A DNA stretch of 52,959 bases from SAR324 cluster bacterium (GCA_016735295.1 JAERRU010000024.1:1-52959), one strand, 5' to 3'. Counted from the stretch's first letter, positions 27,137-36,068 are shown. The notes: generated from the letters alone by a model not told the origin. Numbers and translations are program-made.

Positions 27137-28399
27137 TTATTTACTCGTTTTATTAAATCTAGGCCTAAGAACCCTAGTAAGCCCGCGAGGTCTCCATATC
27201 ATCATAACAACCATCACAACCCCAAACATGAGAACCCTAACGTTTGCGATGTCTCGCAAAACTTCTGGTAATAATGTCATCACTACCGCCGCAATTATTA
27301 CCCCAGGGATTGATCCTAATCCCCCTAACACCACTATTGAGACCACTAAAGCTGACTCAATAAAAGTAAACGATGAGGGGCTAACAAACTCAGTTAACGC
27401 AGCAAAAAAGCCTCCTCCAATTCCGCCAAAAAAAGCTCCTAAGCCAAAAGCAAATAACTTTATTGTGACGTGATTAATGCCCATAGATCGACAAGCAATC
27501 TCGTCTTCTCTTAACGCTTCCCATGAGCGACCTAGCGGCATCTTTTTTAGCCGTAGGCAAAAATAAGTAACTGCTATCACAATTAATAGTAGACATAAAT
27601 ATAGAAATATTGATTTATGCGATAAACTATATTCTATCCCTAGTAAATTATGAAAAGAGTTTGGAGAATTCTTATCAAAAGGTATCCCAAAAAAAGAAAT
27701 GTAAGGCCTAGGTAAAATTACTCCATTTGGCCCCCTAGTAAATTCTGTCCAATTATTTAATAATAATCTTATAATTTCCCCAAAGCCTAATGTTACTATC
27801 GCCAGATAATCCCCATGCATTCTTAATACGGGAAATGCCAATAATCCCCCTACTAACATAGCTAAAAACGCCGCGATAGGCATAGCCAACCAAAAATCTA
27901 TCTGGAAAAAATGATGCAATAACGCCACCCCATAAGCTCCTACCGCAAAAAAGGCCACATATCCTAAATCCAGCAAACCAGCAAAGCCAATTACTATGTT
28001 TAAGCCTAAACTTAACATTACATAAATTAACGCCGTGATCATAACTGATAGCCAGTATTGCTCAATAACGAAAGGCAACACAAAGCTTAACGCAATCACC
28101 AAAAATAAAAGAGATTTTTTACGTTGAGAAATGCTAGTCGGGGCCACATGAGGAAGATAAGATACTTGCGAAAATACCTTGCGAAAAGGACCTCTTAAGC
28201 GAGGAGTAAGATTTATAACGCCAATCATAAACCTTATCACAGTAAGCCCAAAGATTAAAAATAATGCATTGGGAATTCTTAAACTATATTTCCAGCCCAG
28301 TAACTTTATACCAACTAAAGGCACAAAAATAAATACTGTAACAAGAAAAAATAAAAAGGTTTGTTTAAATAACTTCTTATAAGATTCTTTCTTAGACAT
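27137..28399 (-). CDS. livM: Branched-chain amino-acid ABC transporter permease LivM
   Basis: Inner-membrane permease. The conserved LivM core runs from about residue 110 (LSLGLNIVIGFAGLLDLGYVAFFAVGAY) through VLRMHGDYLAIVTLGFGEIIRLLLNN to the EAA-like cytoplasmic loop (GRSWEALREDEIACRSMGIN) and GGLGSIPGVIIAA. An N-terminal extension with two more helices makes it 420 aa, as in E. coli LivM. It forms the channel with LivH. Confidence 0.95.
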   Translation of the reverse strand: MSKKESYKKLFKQTFLFFLVTVFIFVPLVGIKLLGWKYSLRIPNALFLIFGLTVIRFMIGVINLTPRLRGPFRKVFSQVSYLPHVAPTSISQRKKSLLFLVIALSFVLPFVIEQYWLSVMITALIYVMLSLGLNIVIGFAGLLDLGYVAFFAVGAYGVALLHHFFQIDFWLAMPIAAFLAMLVGGLLAFPVLRMHGDYLAIVTLGFGEIIRLLLNNWTEFTRGPNGVILPRPYISFFGIPFDKNSPNSFHNLLGIEYSLSHKSIFLYLCLLLIVIAVTYFCLRLKKMPLGRSWEALREDEIACRSMGINHVTIKLFAFGLGAFFGGIGGGFFAALTEFVSPSSFTFIESALVVSIVVLGGLGSIPGVIIAAVVMTLLPEVLRDIANVRVLMFGVVMVVMMIWRPRGLTRVLRPRFNKTSK

Positions 28400-28423
28400 A
28401 AGATCTTAATAATATTAATACTA

Positions 28424-29347
28424 CTAAACTTTAGTGACTTCAGGGGTTCCTAAAAGACCAGTTGGTTTAAAGACCATGAAAAATATTAGCAACCCAAACG
28501 CAAACACATCTTTATAATCGGCATTTACCAGACCAGAAAAGAAAGATTCAGACATCCCCAATAGCAATCCGCCCAACATGGCCCCAGTAACTGAACCAAT
28601 ACCCCCCAATACAGCTGCCGTGAACGCCTTAATTCCTGCGATAAAACCAATAAAAAAATCAAATGAGCCATAATTTAGGGTAACTAACACACTGCCAACT
28701 CCCGCTAAACCTGCTCCTATAATGAAAACTACTGATATGACCCGATCAGTATTCACCCCCAACATCGCTGACATCATTTGGTCTTGTTGTGTTGAGCGGC
28801 ACTGCCGGCCTAAGCTCGTGCTTTTTATCACGTAAGCTAAAGTCAACATGCTAACTAGCGTAACCACCAGAATAACTACCTGCGTATAAGACATAACCGC
28901 AGATAAAGAACTAATTTTATCAGTCCACAAAGTGAAACCACCGCTAATTAATGTAGGAATACCTTGGTTTCTCGCTCCTTGGCTGATTTGTATGTAATTT
29001 TGTAAAAATAATGACATGCCTATTGCTGTTATCAAGGCTGATAACTTTTGTGCATGCCTAAGAGGTTTATAGGCAATTTTTTCTAAAACATAACCATGCA
29101 AAGCAGTGATGGGCACCACTATTAACACAGTTAACGATAAAAGCAAAACAACTGGCATACTAGCTATGCTGCTAATAACAGCTATACTAATTGCCGTGAC
29201 GTAAGCTCCTAGCATATAGATGTCTCCGTGAGCAAAGTTGATCATACCTATTATTCCATATACCATGGTATAACCAATCGCAATCAAACCATAAATTGAC
29301 CCCAAGGCCAATCCATTTACTGTTTGTTGTATTATTTCCCACATCAT
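28424..29347 (-). CDS. livH: Branched-chain amino-acid ABC transporter permease LivH
   Basis: Second permease subunit. Family marks are NGLALGSIYGLIAIGYTMVYG, MINFAHGDIYMLGAY, the loop YKPLRHAQKLSALITAIGMS and a later loop with CRSTQQDQMMSAMLGVN, then KAFTAAVLGGIGSVTGAMLGG. About eight helices. The first two codons are both ATG, so translation may begin at 29347 or 29344. It is separated from livK by 148 bp containing a strong stem-loop and is followed by livM after 24 bp. Confidence 0.95.
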   Translation of the reverse strand: MMWEIIQQTVNGLALGSIYGLIAIGYTMVYGIIGMINFAHGDIYMLGAYVTAISIAVISSIASMPVVLLLSLTVLIVVPITALHGYVLEKIAYKPLRHAQKLSALITAIGMSLFLQNYIQISQGARNQGIPTLISGGFTLWTDKISSLSAVMSYTQVVILVVTLVSMLTLAYVIKSTSLGRQCRSTQQDQMMSAMLGVNTDRVISVVFIIGAGLAGVGSVLVTLNYGSFDFFIGFIAGIKAFTAAVLGGIGSVTGAMLGGLLLGMSESFFSGLVNADYKDVFAFGLLIFFMVFKPTGLLGTPEVTKV

Positions 29348-29410
29348 ATTTGCTTATCTCCTGCGTAAGTTCTTAATTTTATGGATTGGTAGATTTTATG
29401 AAAACATATG

Positions 29411-29451
29411 ACACCAGCGACAAAATTTTAAAAATAATATGTCACTGGCGT
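29411..29451 (-). promoter_or_regulatory. Long stem-loop in the livK-livH spacer
   Basis: The arms at 29411-29422 and 29440-29451 can pair over 12 bp in the RNA, with two G-U pairs, around a 17-nt AT-rich loop. No U-run follows, so it does not look like a complete intrinsic terminator. In periplasmic-binding-protein operons such a hairpin after the first gene often protects the 3' end of a processed transcript and raises binding-protein level over permease; that role is inferred here. Confidence 0.55.
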
Positions 29452-29495
29452 TAAAAAACTAAATAAGTATCGTCTTAGAAATCAGATATTATTTA

Positions 29496-30614
29496 CTATT
29501 CTAACTCAGAATAGCTATCTCCATCCCAAGCGTACATAACATAGTCTGAAACAGTAAGATCGCCTTTACTATCCCAACTCTTTTCGCCCATTACAGTGCT
29601 AACTGAATTATCTTTCAGGTACATAGCTGCTGCTGAAGAATCAAGATCCGTAGCTGATAAAGCAATAACAACTGCTTGTAACGCTGCGTAAGAGTAAAGT
29701 GTATAACCTTCTGGTTGGTAACCATCATCTTTAAATGATTCTACTACTTTTTTACCAGTTTCTAATTTTAAAGGATCACTGCCAAAAGTCATAAATACAT
29801 TTTTAGTGTATTGAGCACCACCAACAGAAATTACAAAATCTTGACTAACAATGCCGTCTCCAGAAATGAAAGGAACGTCAACTCCTTGTTCACGCATTTG
29901 TCTAACTAACAAACCAGCTTCAGTATGTAATCCACCAAAGTAAACCACATCAGGACCTAGTCCTTTTATTTTAGTGACCAGTGCGTTAAAATCTTTATCG
30001 CCCCTAGTAACTCCTTCATAAAGAATTTCATTAACTCCACTCTCGTTTAACACCTTTTTAGTTGCGTCAGCCAAGCCTTGGCCATAGGTATCTTTATCAT
30101 GTAAAATAACTACTTTTTTAGCATTTAATTTATTGATTAAATAATTACCCGCAACAGCTCCTTGTTGATCATCTCGACCACATGTTCGAAAAACATTATC
30201 TAAACCACGCTCAGTGTAAGTTGGGTTAGTAGAGGCTGGAGTAACATTTAAAATACCAGAAGCGGCGTAAATCTCAGAAGCAGGAATGCTTGAAGAAGAG
30301 CAAAAATGACCAACTACTGCGATTACTTTATCTTGACCAGTTAATTTATTAGCAACTGTAACCGCTTGTTTAGGATCACAAGCATCGTCACCAAATACTA
30401 ACTCAATCGATTTTCCGTTAACACCACCAGCGGCATTAATATCAGCTGCAGCTTTTTCAGTTCCTTTATGAATTTGCTCACCGAAAGCAGCATATTGCCC
30501 AGTAAAAGGGCCAGCAACGCCTATTTTGATAGTGTCATCCTTTTTAAAACAACCACCAAGGACCACACTAATCGTACCGACTAGTAGCCCAAACTTTATT
30601 AAATTTTTAGCCAT
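29496..30614 (-). CDS. livK: Branched-chain amino-acid ABC transporter substrate-binding lipoprotein
   Basis: Periplasmic binding protein of the Liv/HAAT family (Leu/Ile/Val or related amino acids). An N-terminal lipobox (SVVLGGC, lipidated Cys at residue 22) suggests membrane anchoring, unlike E. coli LivK. The mature part has IKIGVAGPFTGQYAAFGEQ, GAEKAAADINAAGG-like sequence, IELVFGDDACDPKQAV and VTPASTNPTYTERG, all family typical, and an HLA-type second lobe (GRDDQQGAVAGNYL). Complete at 372 aa and first in the cluster, with a probable promoter just upstream. Confidence 0.94.
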   Translation of the reverse strand: MAKNLIKFGLLVGTISVVLGGCFKKDDTIKIGVAGPFTGQYAAFGEQIHKGTEKAAADINAAGGVNGKSIELVFGDDACDPKQAVTVANKLTGQDKVIAVVGHFCSSSSIPASEIYAASGILNVTPASTNPTYTERGLDNVFRTCGRDDQQGAVAGNYLINKLNAKKVVILHDKDTYGQGLADATKKVLNESGVNEILYEGVTRGDKDFNALVTKIKGLGPDVVYFGGLHTEAGLLVRQMREQGVDVPFISGDGIVSQDFVISVGGAQYTKNVFMTFGSDPLKLETGKKVVESFKDDGYQPEGYTLYSYAALQAVVIALSATDLDSSAAAMYLKDNSVSTVMGEKSWDSKGDLTVSDYVMYAWDGDSYSELE

Positions 30615-30638
30615 ATTTCTATTATTGGTTAGAGTTAT

Positions 30639-30668
30639 ATTTTAAATCACAAGAATTAGAAAGATCAA
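30639..30668 (-). promoter_or_regulatory. Possible sigma70-type promoter of livK
   Basis: On the minus strand TTGATC (30668-30663) and TAAAAT (30644-30639) are separated by 18 bp, about 25 nt before the livK ATG. In sequence this AT-rich the match could be chance. Confidence 0.3.
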
Positions 30669-30760
30669 AAGACATAAAAAAATCCACAAATTCTCATTGC
30701 AGACGTACCACAACTAGCACAAAAAAAAATAAATGCAACATAGTTTATTAAAATATATTA

Positions 30761-32125
30761 TTATTTGCCCGATTTAACTCCTAAAAGAATATATAAACTA
30801 GATGTTATGACAATCATAGCCAACAAAAAACTATAGTTATTAAAACGTAATCCAATCAAGCTAGCTACGATTAATAAAGCATATAAAACTATTTTTATTG
30901 CCTTAGGTAATGTTTTCATTAATGTTCGGCCAATGTGAATATAAGGTAAATGAGAAATCATTAATAACCCACTAAAACAAGCTACCCCAGCGGCAAACCA
31001 ATCTACCCACCAAACTGATTGTTGGCAATCTTTGACGAAAATAAAACAATAGTCATTGAGTAAAGATAAAGTAGAGCCCACAAATAAAGCGGCTGCTGGA
31101 GAGGGAAGCCCATTAAAAATTTCTACCCCTGTCGGTGTGTTGGCTTTCTTTTTATCTCCGATAAATCGGTAAAGTCGAAAAATTGTGCAAATAAAATAAA
31201 AAATGGCACTAAATCCCGCTAACCATTTGTTATGAATTGCCCCATAGGCTAAAAAAGATACTGCTAGCCCAAAATTTGCTCCATCGGCTAAATCATCAAG
31301 TATTTCTCCTCTTGCCGTGCTGCCCCAGTGGGCTGCTGCTCGTCCATCTAGTAAATCTAAAAATTGACCGAGAAAAATTAAAAAGAATGTGTAGGTTAAG
31401 GGATATCCCATTAACACAAGTGCAATGCCCAGCAACCCACAACAAAGGTTGAGAAGACTTAAAATATTAGCGTACCAATAGTTAGGTATTATTCTAAATA
31501 CAATGCTGCAAAGAGCCAAACCTATTACCCCTAACAGCAAAAAAGTTCCTATATCAAGTAGTTGTTGGTCAAGATAAGTTTGTTGTAAAAAAACCAACAT
31601 CAAGGTGGCGGTGCATAGCAGTGTTTTGGTTTTGCCAAATAGATTAGCCCCCTTTACTTTAAAAAGACTACGGGTGAATTGACCAGTAAAATCAATTATC
31701 AAAAATATCAACGCTAATCTTATATCAAGGGCCTTAAATTGAAATGCGGCGTAAAGCAGTGGCGGAAAGTAAAGCAATTTATCTGATAAAGGATCAATTA
31801 TTTCCCCTAGCGTAGAGCGTTTTTTTAAATATATAGCCAGTGAGCCATCGGTTATATCCGTAATCATCCAAAAGCTAAAAAAATATAAAGCGAATACTTC
31901 ATTACCATAATGATAAATCAGCACACTAACTATCCCCATTATATAACGAGATCGGCTGATGTTGTTGGGCTCAAGCCACCATATTTGGGCGAGTTTTTTT
32001 TGCAGTGGGGGGCTATGGGACAATCTAAAAATAAATAGCCTTTCTGCTAAAAAGGTAAGGGATACGGGAATCACAGAATAGATAACCATTTCCAGTAAAG
32101 GCATATAATTCAAACCAAGCACCAT
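30761..32125 (-). CDS. Two-headed CDP-alcohol phosphatidyltransferase
   Basis: Polytopic membrane protein with two complete CDP-OH-P transferase domains in one chain. Domain 1 (about residues 45-185) carries DITDGSLA-x9-G-EII-D-PLS-D. Domain 2 (about 215-350) carries DLLDGRAA-x9-G-EIL-D-DLA-D. Both fit D-x2-DG-x2-A-x9-G-x3-D-x3-D, the catalytic motif using CDP-diacylglycerol. Domain 1 may act like PgsA and domain 2 like PssA or a phosphatidylcholine synthase; this assignment is inference. The ATG at 32125 overlaps the lptB stop as TGATG; a TTG one codon upstream (32128) is also possible. 454 aa from this ATG. Confidence 0.85.
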   Translation of the reverse strand: MVLGLNYMPLLEMVIYSVIPVSLTFLAERLFIFRLSHSPPLQKKLAQIWWLEPNNISRSRYIMGIVSVLIYHYGNEVFALYFFSFWMITDITDGSLAIYLKKRSTLGEIIDPLSDKLLYFPPLLYAAFQFKALDIRLALIFLIIDFTGQFTRSLFKVKGANLFGKTKTLLCTATLMLVFLQQTYLDQQLLDIGTFLLLGVIGLALCSIVFRIIPNYWYANILSLLNLCCGLLGIALVLMGYPLTYTFFLIFLGQFLDLLDGRAAAHWGSTARGEILDDLADGANFGLAVSFLAYGAIHNKWLAGFSAIFYFICTIFRLYRFIGDKKKANTPTGVEIFNGLPSPAAALFVGSTLSLLNDYCFIFVKDCQQSVWWVDWFAAGVACFSGLLMISHLPYIHIGRTLMKTLPKAIKIVLYALLIVASLIGLRFNNYSFLLAMIVITSSLYILLGVKSGK

Positions 32126-32853
32126 CAAAACTTAAATTTTTCTCCAAAATACACCTGTCTTGCCAAGTCGCTATTAATGATAACCTCAGGAGAGCCACTT
32201 AATAAAACCTTACCCTTATTGATGATATGGGCGTGATGGGTGATGTTGAGTGTTTCTCTTATATTATGATCATTAATTAAGATGCCGATATTTTGAGTGG
32301 AGAGGCGTTGTATGATTTCTTGAATGTCGCCCACAACTAAAGGGTCAACTCCGGCAAAGGGCTCATCAAGCAGTAAAAACTTGGGATTAGAGGCTAAGCA
32401 GCGAGCGATTTCTACTCGCCTTCTTTCTCCTCCAGATAGGGCGTAGCCGTAGCTTTTCCTGATGTGAGTTACTTCTAGCGATTCTAAAAGCTCATCAAGG
32501 CGCTCTTTTTTAGCACTTCGCTTCATTTTTTGTACTTCTAAGATAGCCAAAATATTATCTTCCACAGTTAATTTGCGAAAAATACAATTTTCTTGTGGTA
32601 AATAGCCAATGCCTAGCTGTGCCCGCTGGTACATAGCAAGGTTGGTTATTTCTGAATCATCTAGAAGAATTTGCCCCTGATCAGGGTTAATAAAACCAAC
32701 AGCCATATAAAAAATAGTAGTTTTGCCCGCACCATTAGAGCCTAACAGGCCAACAATGCTGCCTTGTGTCAACGAAAAAGACACCTGATCAACAACCGTT
32801 CTCCCATCATAAGATTTGACTATATTCTTGACACGTAAAACTTGTTTATGCAT
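32125..32853 (-). CDS. lptB: LPS export ABC transporter ATP-binding protein LptB
   Basis: Cytoplasmic ATPase driving LPS transport through LptFGC. Walker A GSNGAGKTT (residues 38-46), the LptB-specific segment GIGYLPQENCIFRKLTVEDNI, signature LSGGERRRVEIARCL, Walker B LLLDEPFAGVDPL and the switch His in LINDHNIRETL are all present. The 242-aa length is normal. It implies an outer membrane with LPS. Its first 13-16 codons and start region have been tandemly copied twice just upstream. It overlaps the phosphatidyltransferase gene at TGATG. Confidence 0.96.
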   Translation of the reverse strand: MHKQVLRVKNIVKSYDGRTVVDQVSFSLTQGSIVGLLGSNGAGKTTIFYMAVGFINPDQGQILLDDSEITNLAMYQRAQLGIGYLPQENCIFRKLTVEDNILAILEVQKMKRSAKKERLDELLESLEVTHIRKSYGYALSGGERRRVEIARCLASNPKFLLLDEPFAGVDPLVVGDIQEIIQRLSTQNIGILINDHNIRETLNITHHAHIINKGKVLLSGSPEVIINSDLARQVYFGEKFKF

Positions 32854-32938
32854 TTAAGACTAAACGAATAATTTTAAGGTTATAGCCATCGCTATAGGCC
32901 ACAACCATATTTTTAATGTCCAAGATTTGTCTATCCAT
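32846..32938 (-). other. Mini-ORF 2 of the lptB leader, 30 codons
   Basis: It begins with the copied lptB start (MDRQILDIKNMV) and ends in LVLNA-TAA. The stop lies over the lptB start in the arrangement AATGCATAA, so translation of this ORF would deliver ribosomes to lptB. Whether it is translated is unknown; it may be an accidental by-product of the duplication. Confidence 0.3.
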
Positions 32939-33026
32939 TCAAAACTAAATAAATGGCTTTAAGATTACAGCAATCATCGCTATAGGCCATAACTATATTT
33001 TTAATGTCCAAGATTTGTCTATCCAT
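32931..33026 (-). other. Mini-ORF 1 of the lptB leader, 31 codons
   Basis: It begins with the second copied start (MDRQILDIKNIV) and ends in LVLNG-TAG. Its stop overlaps the start of mini-ORF 2 as AATGGATAG, the same geometry as between mini-ORF 2 and lptB. Translation is not established. Confidence 0.3.
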
Positions 33027-33137
33027 TCAAAACTAAATAAATGACTTTAAGATTAGAACAATCATCGCTATAGGCCATAACTATCATTATAGACCATAAG
33101 TTATGCTTAATATATGCGTCATCTATCATGCCACATT

Positions 33138-34361
33138 TCATTTTTGCAATTCTTGCAATTTTTCGTTAACTTTGTCCATAAATTCGGTGGTGGTTAGGTA
33201 ATGGCTTCGTTCAACTTTTTTATGAATGCAAGACGCTAAATCCTTAGTCATAAATCCACCTTCTACTGATTGAACGCAAGCTTGCTCAAGGTTGTTGGCA
33301 AATTTTAGTAGCTCTGGGTGGTTGTCAAACTTAGCCCGGTAGGCCAGCCCTCGAGACCAAGCAAAAATACTAGCAATTGGATTAGTGCTAGTTTCTTCGC
33401 CTCTTTGGTGGGCTCGGTAGTGCCTAGTTACTGTGCCATGAGCGGCTTCTGATTCTACCACATTTCCATCGGGTGATAATAAAACAGATGTCATTAATCC
33501 TAAAGAGCCAAACCCTTGGGCTAGCACGTCTGATTCCACATCGCCATCATAATTTTTGCACGCCCAAAGAAAGCCTCCCTCTACTTTAAGAACAAAAGCC
33601 ACCATATCATCAATTAAACGATGTTCATAGGTAATGCCTGCTTTTTCAAAATCTGTCTTAAATTCAGCGGCGAAGACTTCTTGAAAAATATCTTTAAATC
33701 GGCCATCGTAGGCCTTTAAGATGGTATTTTTTGTGGAGAAATATAGAGGATATTTTTTGTCTAAGGCAAACTTCATGCAAGCTCTAGCGAAAGCAGTTAT
33801 AGAGTCATCTAAATTAAACATACTTAAGGACACTCCTCCGCCTTGGGTTTTTATTACTTTTCTTTCGATCACCTCATCGCCGTCATCAGAACGATAATTT
33901 ATGGTTAGGGTGCCGGGTTTTTTAAACACAAAGTCGGTAGCAGCGTATTGATCACCAAAGCCGTGCCGGCCAATTATGATAGATTTTTCCCAACGCGAAA
34001 TTAGGCGAGGTACATTTTTACATATGATGGGTTCGCGAAAAATCGTTCCTCCGATTAAATTTCTAATGGTTCCGTTTGGGCTGCGCCACATTTTTTTTAA
34101 ATTAAATTCTTTCACCCTAGCTTCGTCAGGAGTGATAGTGGCACATTTCACAGCCACTCTGTGTTTAATGGTGCTTTTAGCGGCGTCGATAGTTATTTTA
34201 TCATCAGTTTTATCGCGTGACTCCATGCTAAGATCGAAATATTTTAAGTCTAGGTCAAGATAGGGGAAAATTAATTGTTCTTTAATTTTACTCCACATTA
34301 TGCGAGTCATTTCATCGCCGTCCATTTCTACGATAGGATTTTTAACAGTTATTTTTTTCAT
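33138..34361 (-). CDS. icd: NADP-dependent isocitrate dehydrogenase (eukaryote-like class)
   Basis: TCA-cycle enzyme converting isocitrate to 2-oxoglutarate with NADP+. The N-terminus [17 protein letters not shown], the substrate-binding [37 protein letters not shown], the metal-site segment [11 protein letters not shown]-like ([19 protein letters not shown]) and [12 protein letters not shown] are as in mitochondrial and alphaproteobacterial IDH. Complete at 407 aa. Aconitase lies about 11 kb away. Confidence 0.97.
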   Translation of the reverse strand: MKKITVKNPIVEMDGDEMTRIMWSKIKEQLIFPYLDLDLKYFDLSMESRDKTDDKITIDAAKSTIKHRVAVKCATITPDEARVKEFNLKKMWRSPNGTIRNLIGGTIFREPIICKNVPRLISRWEKSIIIGRHGFGDQYAATDFVFKKPGTLTINYRSDDGDEVIERKVIKTQGGGVSLSMFNLDDSITAFARACMKFALDKKYPLYFSTKNTILKAYDGRFKDIFQEVFAAEFKTDFEKAGITYEHRLIDDMVAFVLKVEGGFLWACKNYDGDVESDVLAQGFGSLGLMTSVLLSPDGNVVESEAAHGTVTRHYRAHQRGEETSTNPIASIFAWSRGLAYRAKFDNHPELLKFANNLEQACVQSVEGGFMTKDLASCIHKKVERSHYLTTTEFMDKVNEKLQELQK

Positions 34362-34506
34362 TTTATATATGAGATAATTATTTAATGGTTATGGTAGTAG
34401 CTGTTATCGGTTATAGGCGGTAAAGATTGTATTTTCAAGTAATAAATCAACTAGCGGTTAGTTATATTAATATTTTAAGTGGGGCGTTTTGTGTTGGTTA
34501 ATCTAT

Positions 34507-34536
34507 TTGACATTAGATAATTAAAATTAATATGAT
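34507..34536 (+). promoter_or_regulatory. Sigma70-type promoter upstream of ispH
   Basis: A perfect -35 TTGACA (34507-34512) and -10 TATGAT (34531-34536) lie 18 bp apart, giving a predicted 5' leader of about 100 nt before ispH. An inverted repeat (AACACC 34537-34542 with GGTGTT 34558-34563, followed by a T-run) overlaps the predicted transcription start. Confidence 0.45.
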
Positions 34537-34646
34537 AACACCCGTATAAAGCGAGGTGGTGTTTTTAGTTTTACGATTAATTAATTTAAGTATTGGTTAA
34601 TTTTTGATATTTTTTATCTATATTAACTTAGCTATTATTTTTTAGT

Positions 34647-35666
34647 ATGACAAACAATGGCAAAAAATTAAACCCTTTTAAACTTTTATTAGCTTCTCCG
34701 CGAGGGTTTTGTGCAGGGGTTGACCGAGCTATATTGATAGTAGAAGAGGCTTTGAGGATTTATGGAGCCCCTATTTACGCGAAACATGAGATAGTGCACA
34801 ATAAAAATGTAGTAGATAGATTAACTAATAAGGGGGTAATTTTTATTGAAGATTTAGCATTCGTCCCCCCAGGAGCAAGGTTAATTTTTTCAGCACATGG
34901 AGTTTCGCCTGAAGTTAGAAAGGAAGCCTTTGATCGAAAATTAAAAGTATTAGATGCCACCTGCCCGCTGGTAACTAAAGTCCATAAAGAAGCCATAAGA
35001 TTTGACCTTGATGGGTATAGGATAATCCTAATAGGTCACCGCGATCATGTGGAGGTTATAGGAACAGTCGGCCACGCTCCTGATAGCATAACAATTATTA
35101 GCGACATAAAGGATGTAGATAAATTGACCATAAAAGAGGGGGATAAGGTGGCTTATATTACGCAAACCACTCTTTCTTTAGATGACACCAAAGATATTGT
35201 AAGGGCTTTGCGGGTAAAATATCCAAATATTAAAAGCACCGTTAAGGATGATATTTGTTACGCCACCACCAATCGGCAGGGTGCGGTAAAAGCGATGATT
35301 AAGTTGGTGCAGGCCTTCTTAGTGGTGGGCTCTGATACTAGTTCTAATACTAAAAGGCTAGTAGAGGTCGCTCAAAAAGCGGGTGTGCCGTCATTCTTGG
35401 TGCATGACGCTGATGATGTGGACCCATCTTGGATTAATGGATTGAGCGTTGTGGGTCTGTCTGCGGGGGCGTCAGCTCCTGAAAGTGTGGTGCAAGAAGT
35501 GATTACTAGAATTTTAAGCATTAGACCCGGAGAGGTGGAGGAATTTCTTTACTCAGAAGAAAACATCAAATTTGCTCTACCTCTTGAGATAAGGCAGGAT
35601 TCTAAAGATTTGGAGAAAAGCGATGCCCATAAGTATAATCCGAAAATAGCAGCAAAAACCAAATAA
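34647..35666 (+). CDS. ispH: 4-hydroxy-3-methylbut-2-enyl diphosphate reductase
   Basis: Last enzyme of the MEP isoprenoid pathway, making IPP and DMAPP through a [4Fe-4S] cluster. The three cluster cysteines are in SPRGFCAGVDRAI, LDATCPLVTKVH and DICYATTNRQ. Substrate residues YAKHEIVHNKNVV, IFSAHGVSP and VGSDTSSNTKRL are intact. The 339-aa length is normal apart from a Lys-rich C-terminal extension of about 20 aa. It stands alone on the plus strand. Confidence 0.97.
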   Translation: MTNNGKKLNPFKLLLASPRGFCAGVDRAILIVEEALRIYGAPIYAKHEIVHNKNVVDRLTNKGVIFIEDLAFVPPGARLIFSAHGVSPEVRKEAFDRKLKVLDATCPLVTKVHKEAIRFDLDGYRIILIGHRDHVEVIGTVGHAPDSITIISDIKDVDKLTIKEGDKVAYITQTTLSLDDTKDIVRALRVKYPNIKSTVKDDICYATTNRQGAVKAMIKLVQAFLVVGSDTSSNTKRLVEVAQKAGVPSFLVHDADDVDPSWINGLSVVGLSAGASAPESVVQEVITRILSIRPGEVEEFLYSEENIKFALPLEIRQDSKDLEKSDAHKYNPKIAAKTK

Positions 35667-36068
35667 TAGTCGCTCAAACATTGGCTGATAGCGGTGCGTT
35701 ATGTAGCTGAGAGCAGCATTGATGATAAAATAAAAGCATATCTTGAGGATGAGATAATTAATTTTTCTTGCGGGAGCTGGGAAACATTATTTATTTTAGT
35801 TGTTTTGCTGGGTAATATGTGCTACGATGCGGTATCAATCTACGATTTTCCCCTAACACAAGGTAAGAACTTCTAGGTGATTAATAATCGCTTAGTCGCG
35901 TGCTGGCAATAAAATTTTACGTCCTTTGGTGCGTCTACGGGTCCGCGCTTTTGCTTTGTTTGGATTAGAGGGGGATTGATGGGCGATGAGTTTAAATAAT
36001 GGGCTATATAATTTGATAATTGTTTCACGTGAAACATTGCTAAAACAAACATAAATTATTTTTGCATT
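35667..36068. other. Gene-poor spacer between ispH and prpD containing parS
   Basis: This 402-bp stretch holds no gene I can support. A 60-codon plus-strand frame (35694-35876) has no recognisable similarity. On the minus strand, 35897 to about 36060 is open without a normal start codon and ends in an Arg/Lys-rich stretch (KARTRRRTKGRK), in a locally GC-richer patch. This may be a gene remnant or chance. The parS site lies at 36021-36036. Confidence 0.5.
36021..36036. other. parS centromere site (ParB binding)
   Basis: TGTTTCACGTGAAACA, a perfect 16-bp palindrome identical to the consensus chromosomal parS. ParB loads here and spreads to help segregate the replicated origin. parS sites cluster around the origin in most bacteria. 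No parA or parB gene lies in the window. Confidence 0.92.

Larger units (their letters stand above)
32846..33070 (-). repeat. Tandem copies of the lptB 5' end (85-88 bp units)
   Basis: The lptB start codon at 32853 has counterparts at 32938 (85 bp upstream) and 33026 (88 bp further). The two upstream units are nearly identical to each other and clearly related to the gene. The copies read MDRQILDIKN-(I/M)-V where lptB reads MHKQVLRVKNIV. Each unit also includes the roughly 45 bp preceding the start codon. Confidence 0.85.

Noticed and set aside
35694-35876. 60-codon plus-strand frame after ispH as a gene
   Set aside because: No similarity, no ribosome-binding site seen, and a composition consistent with chance.
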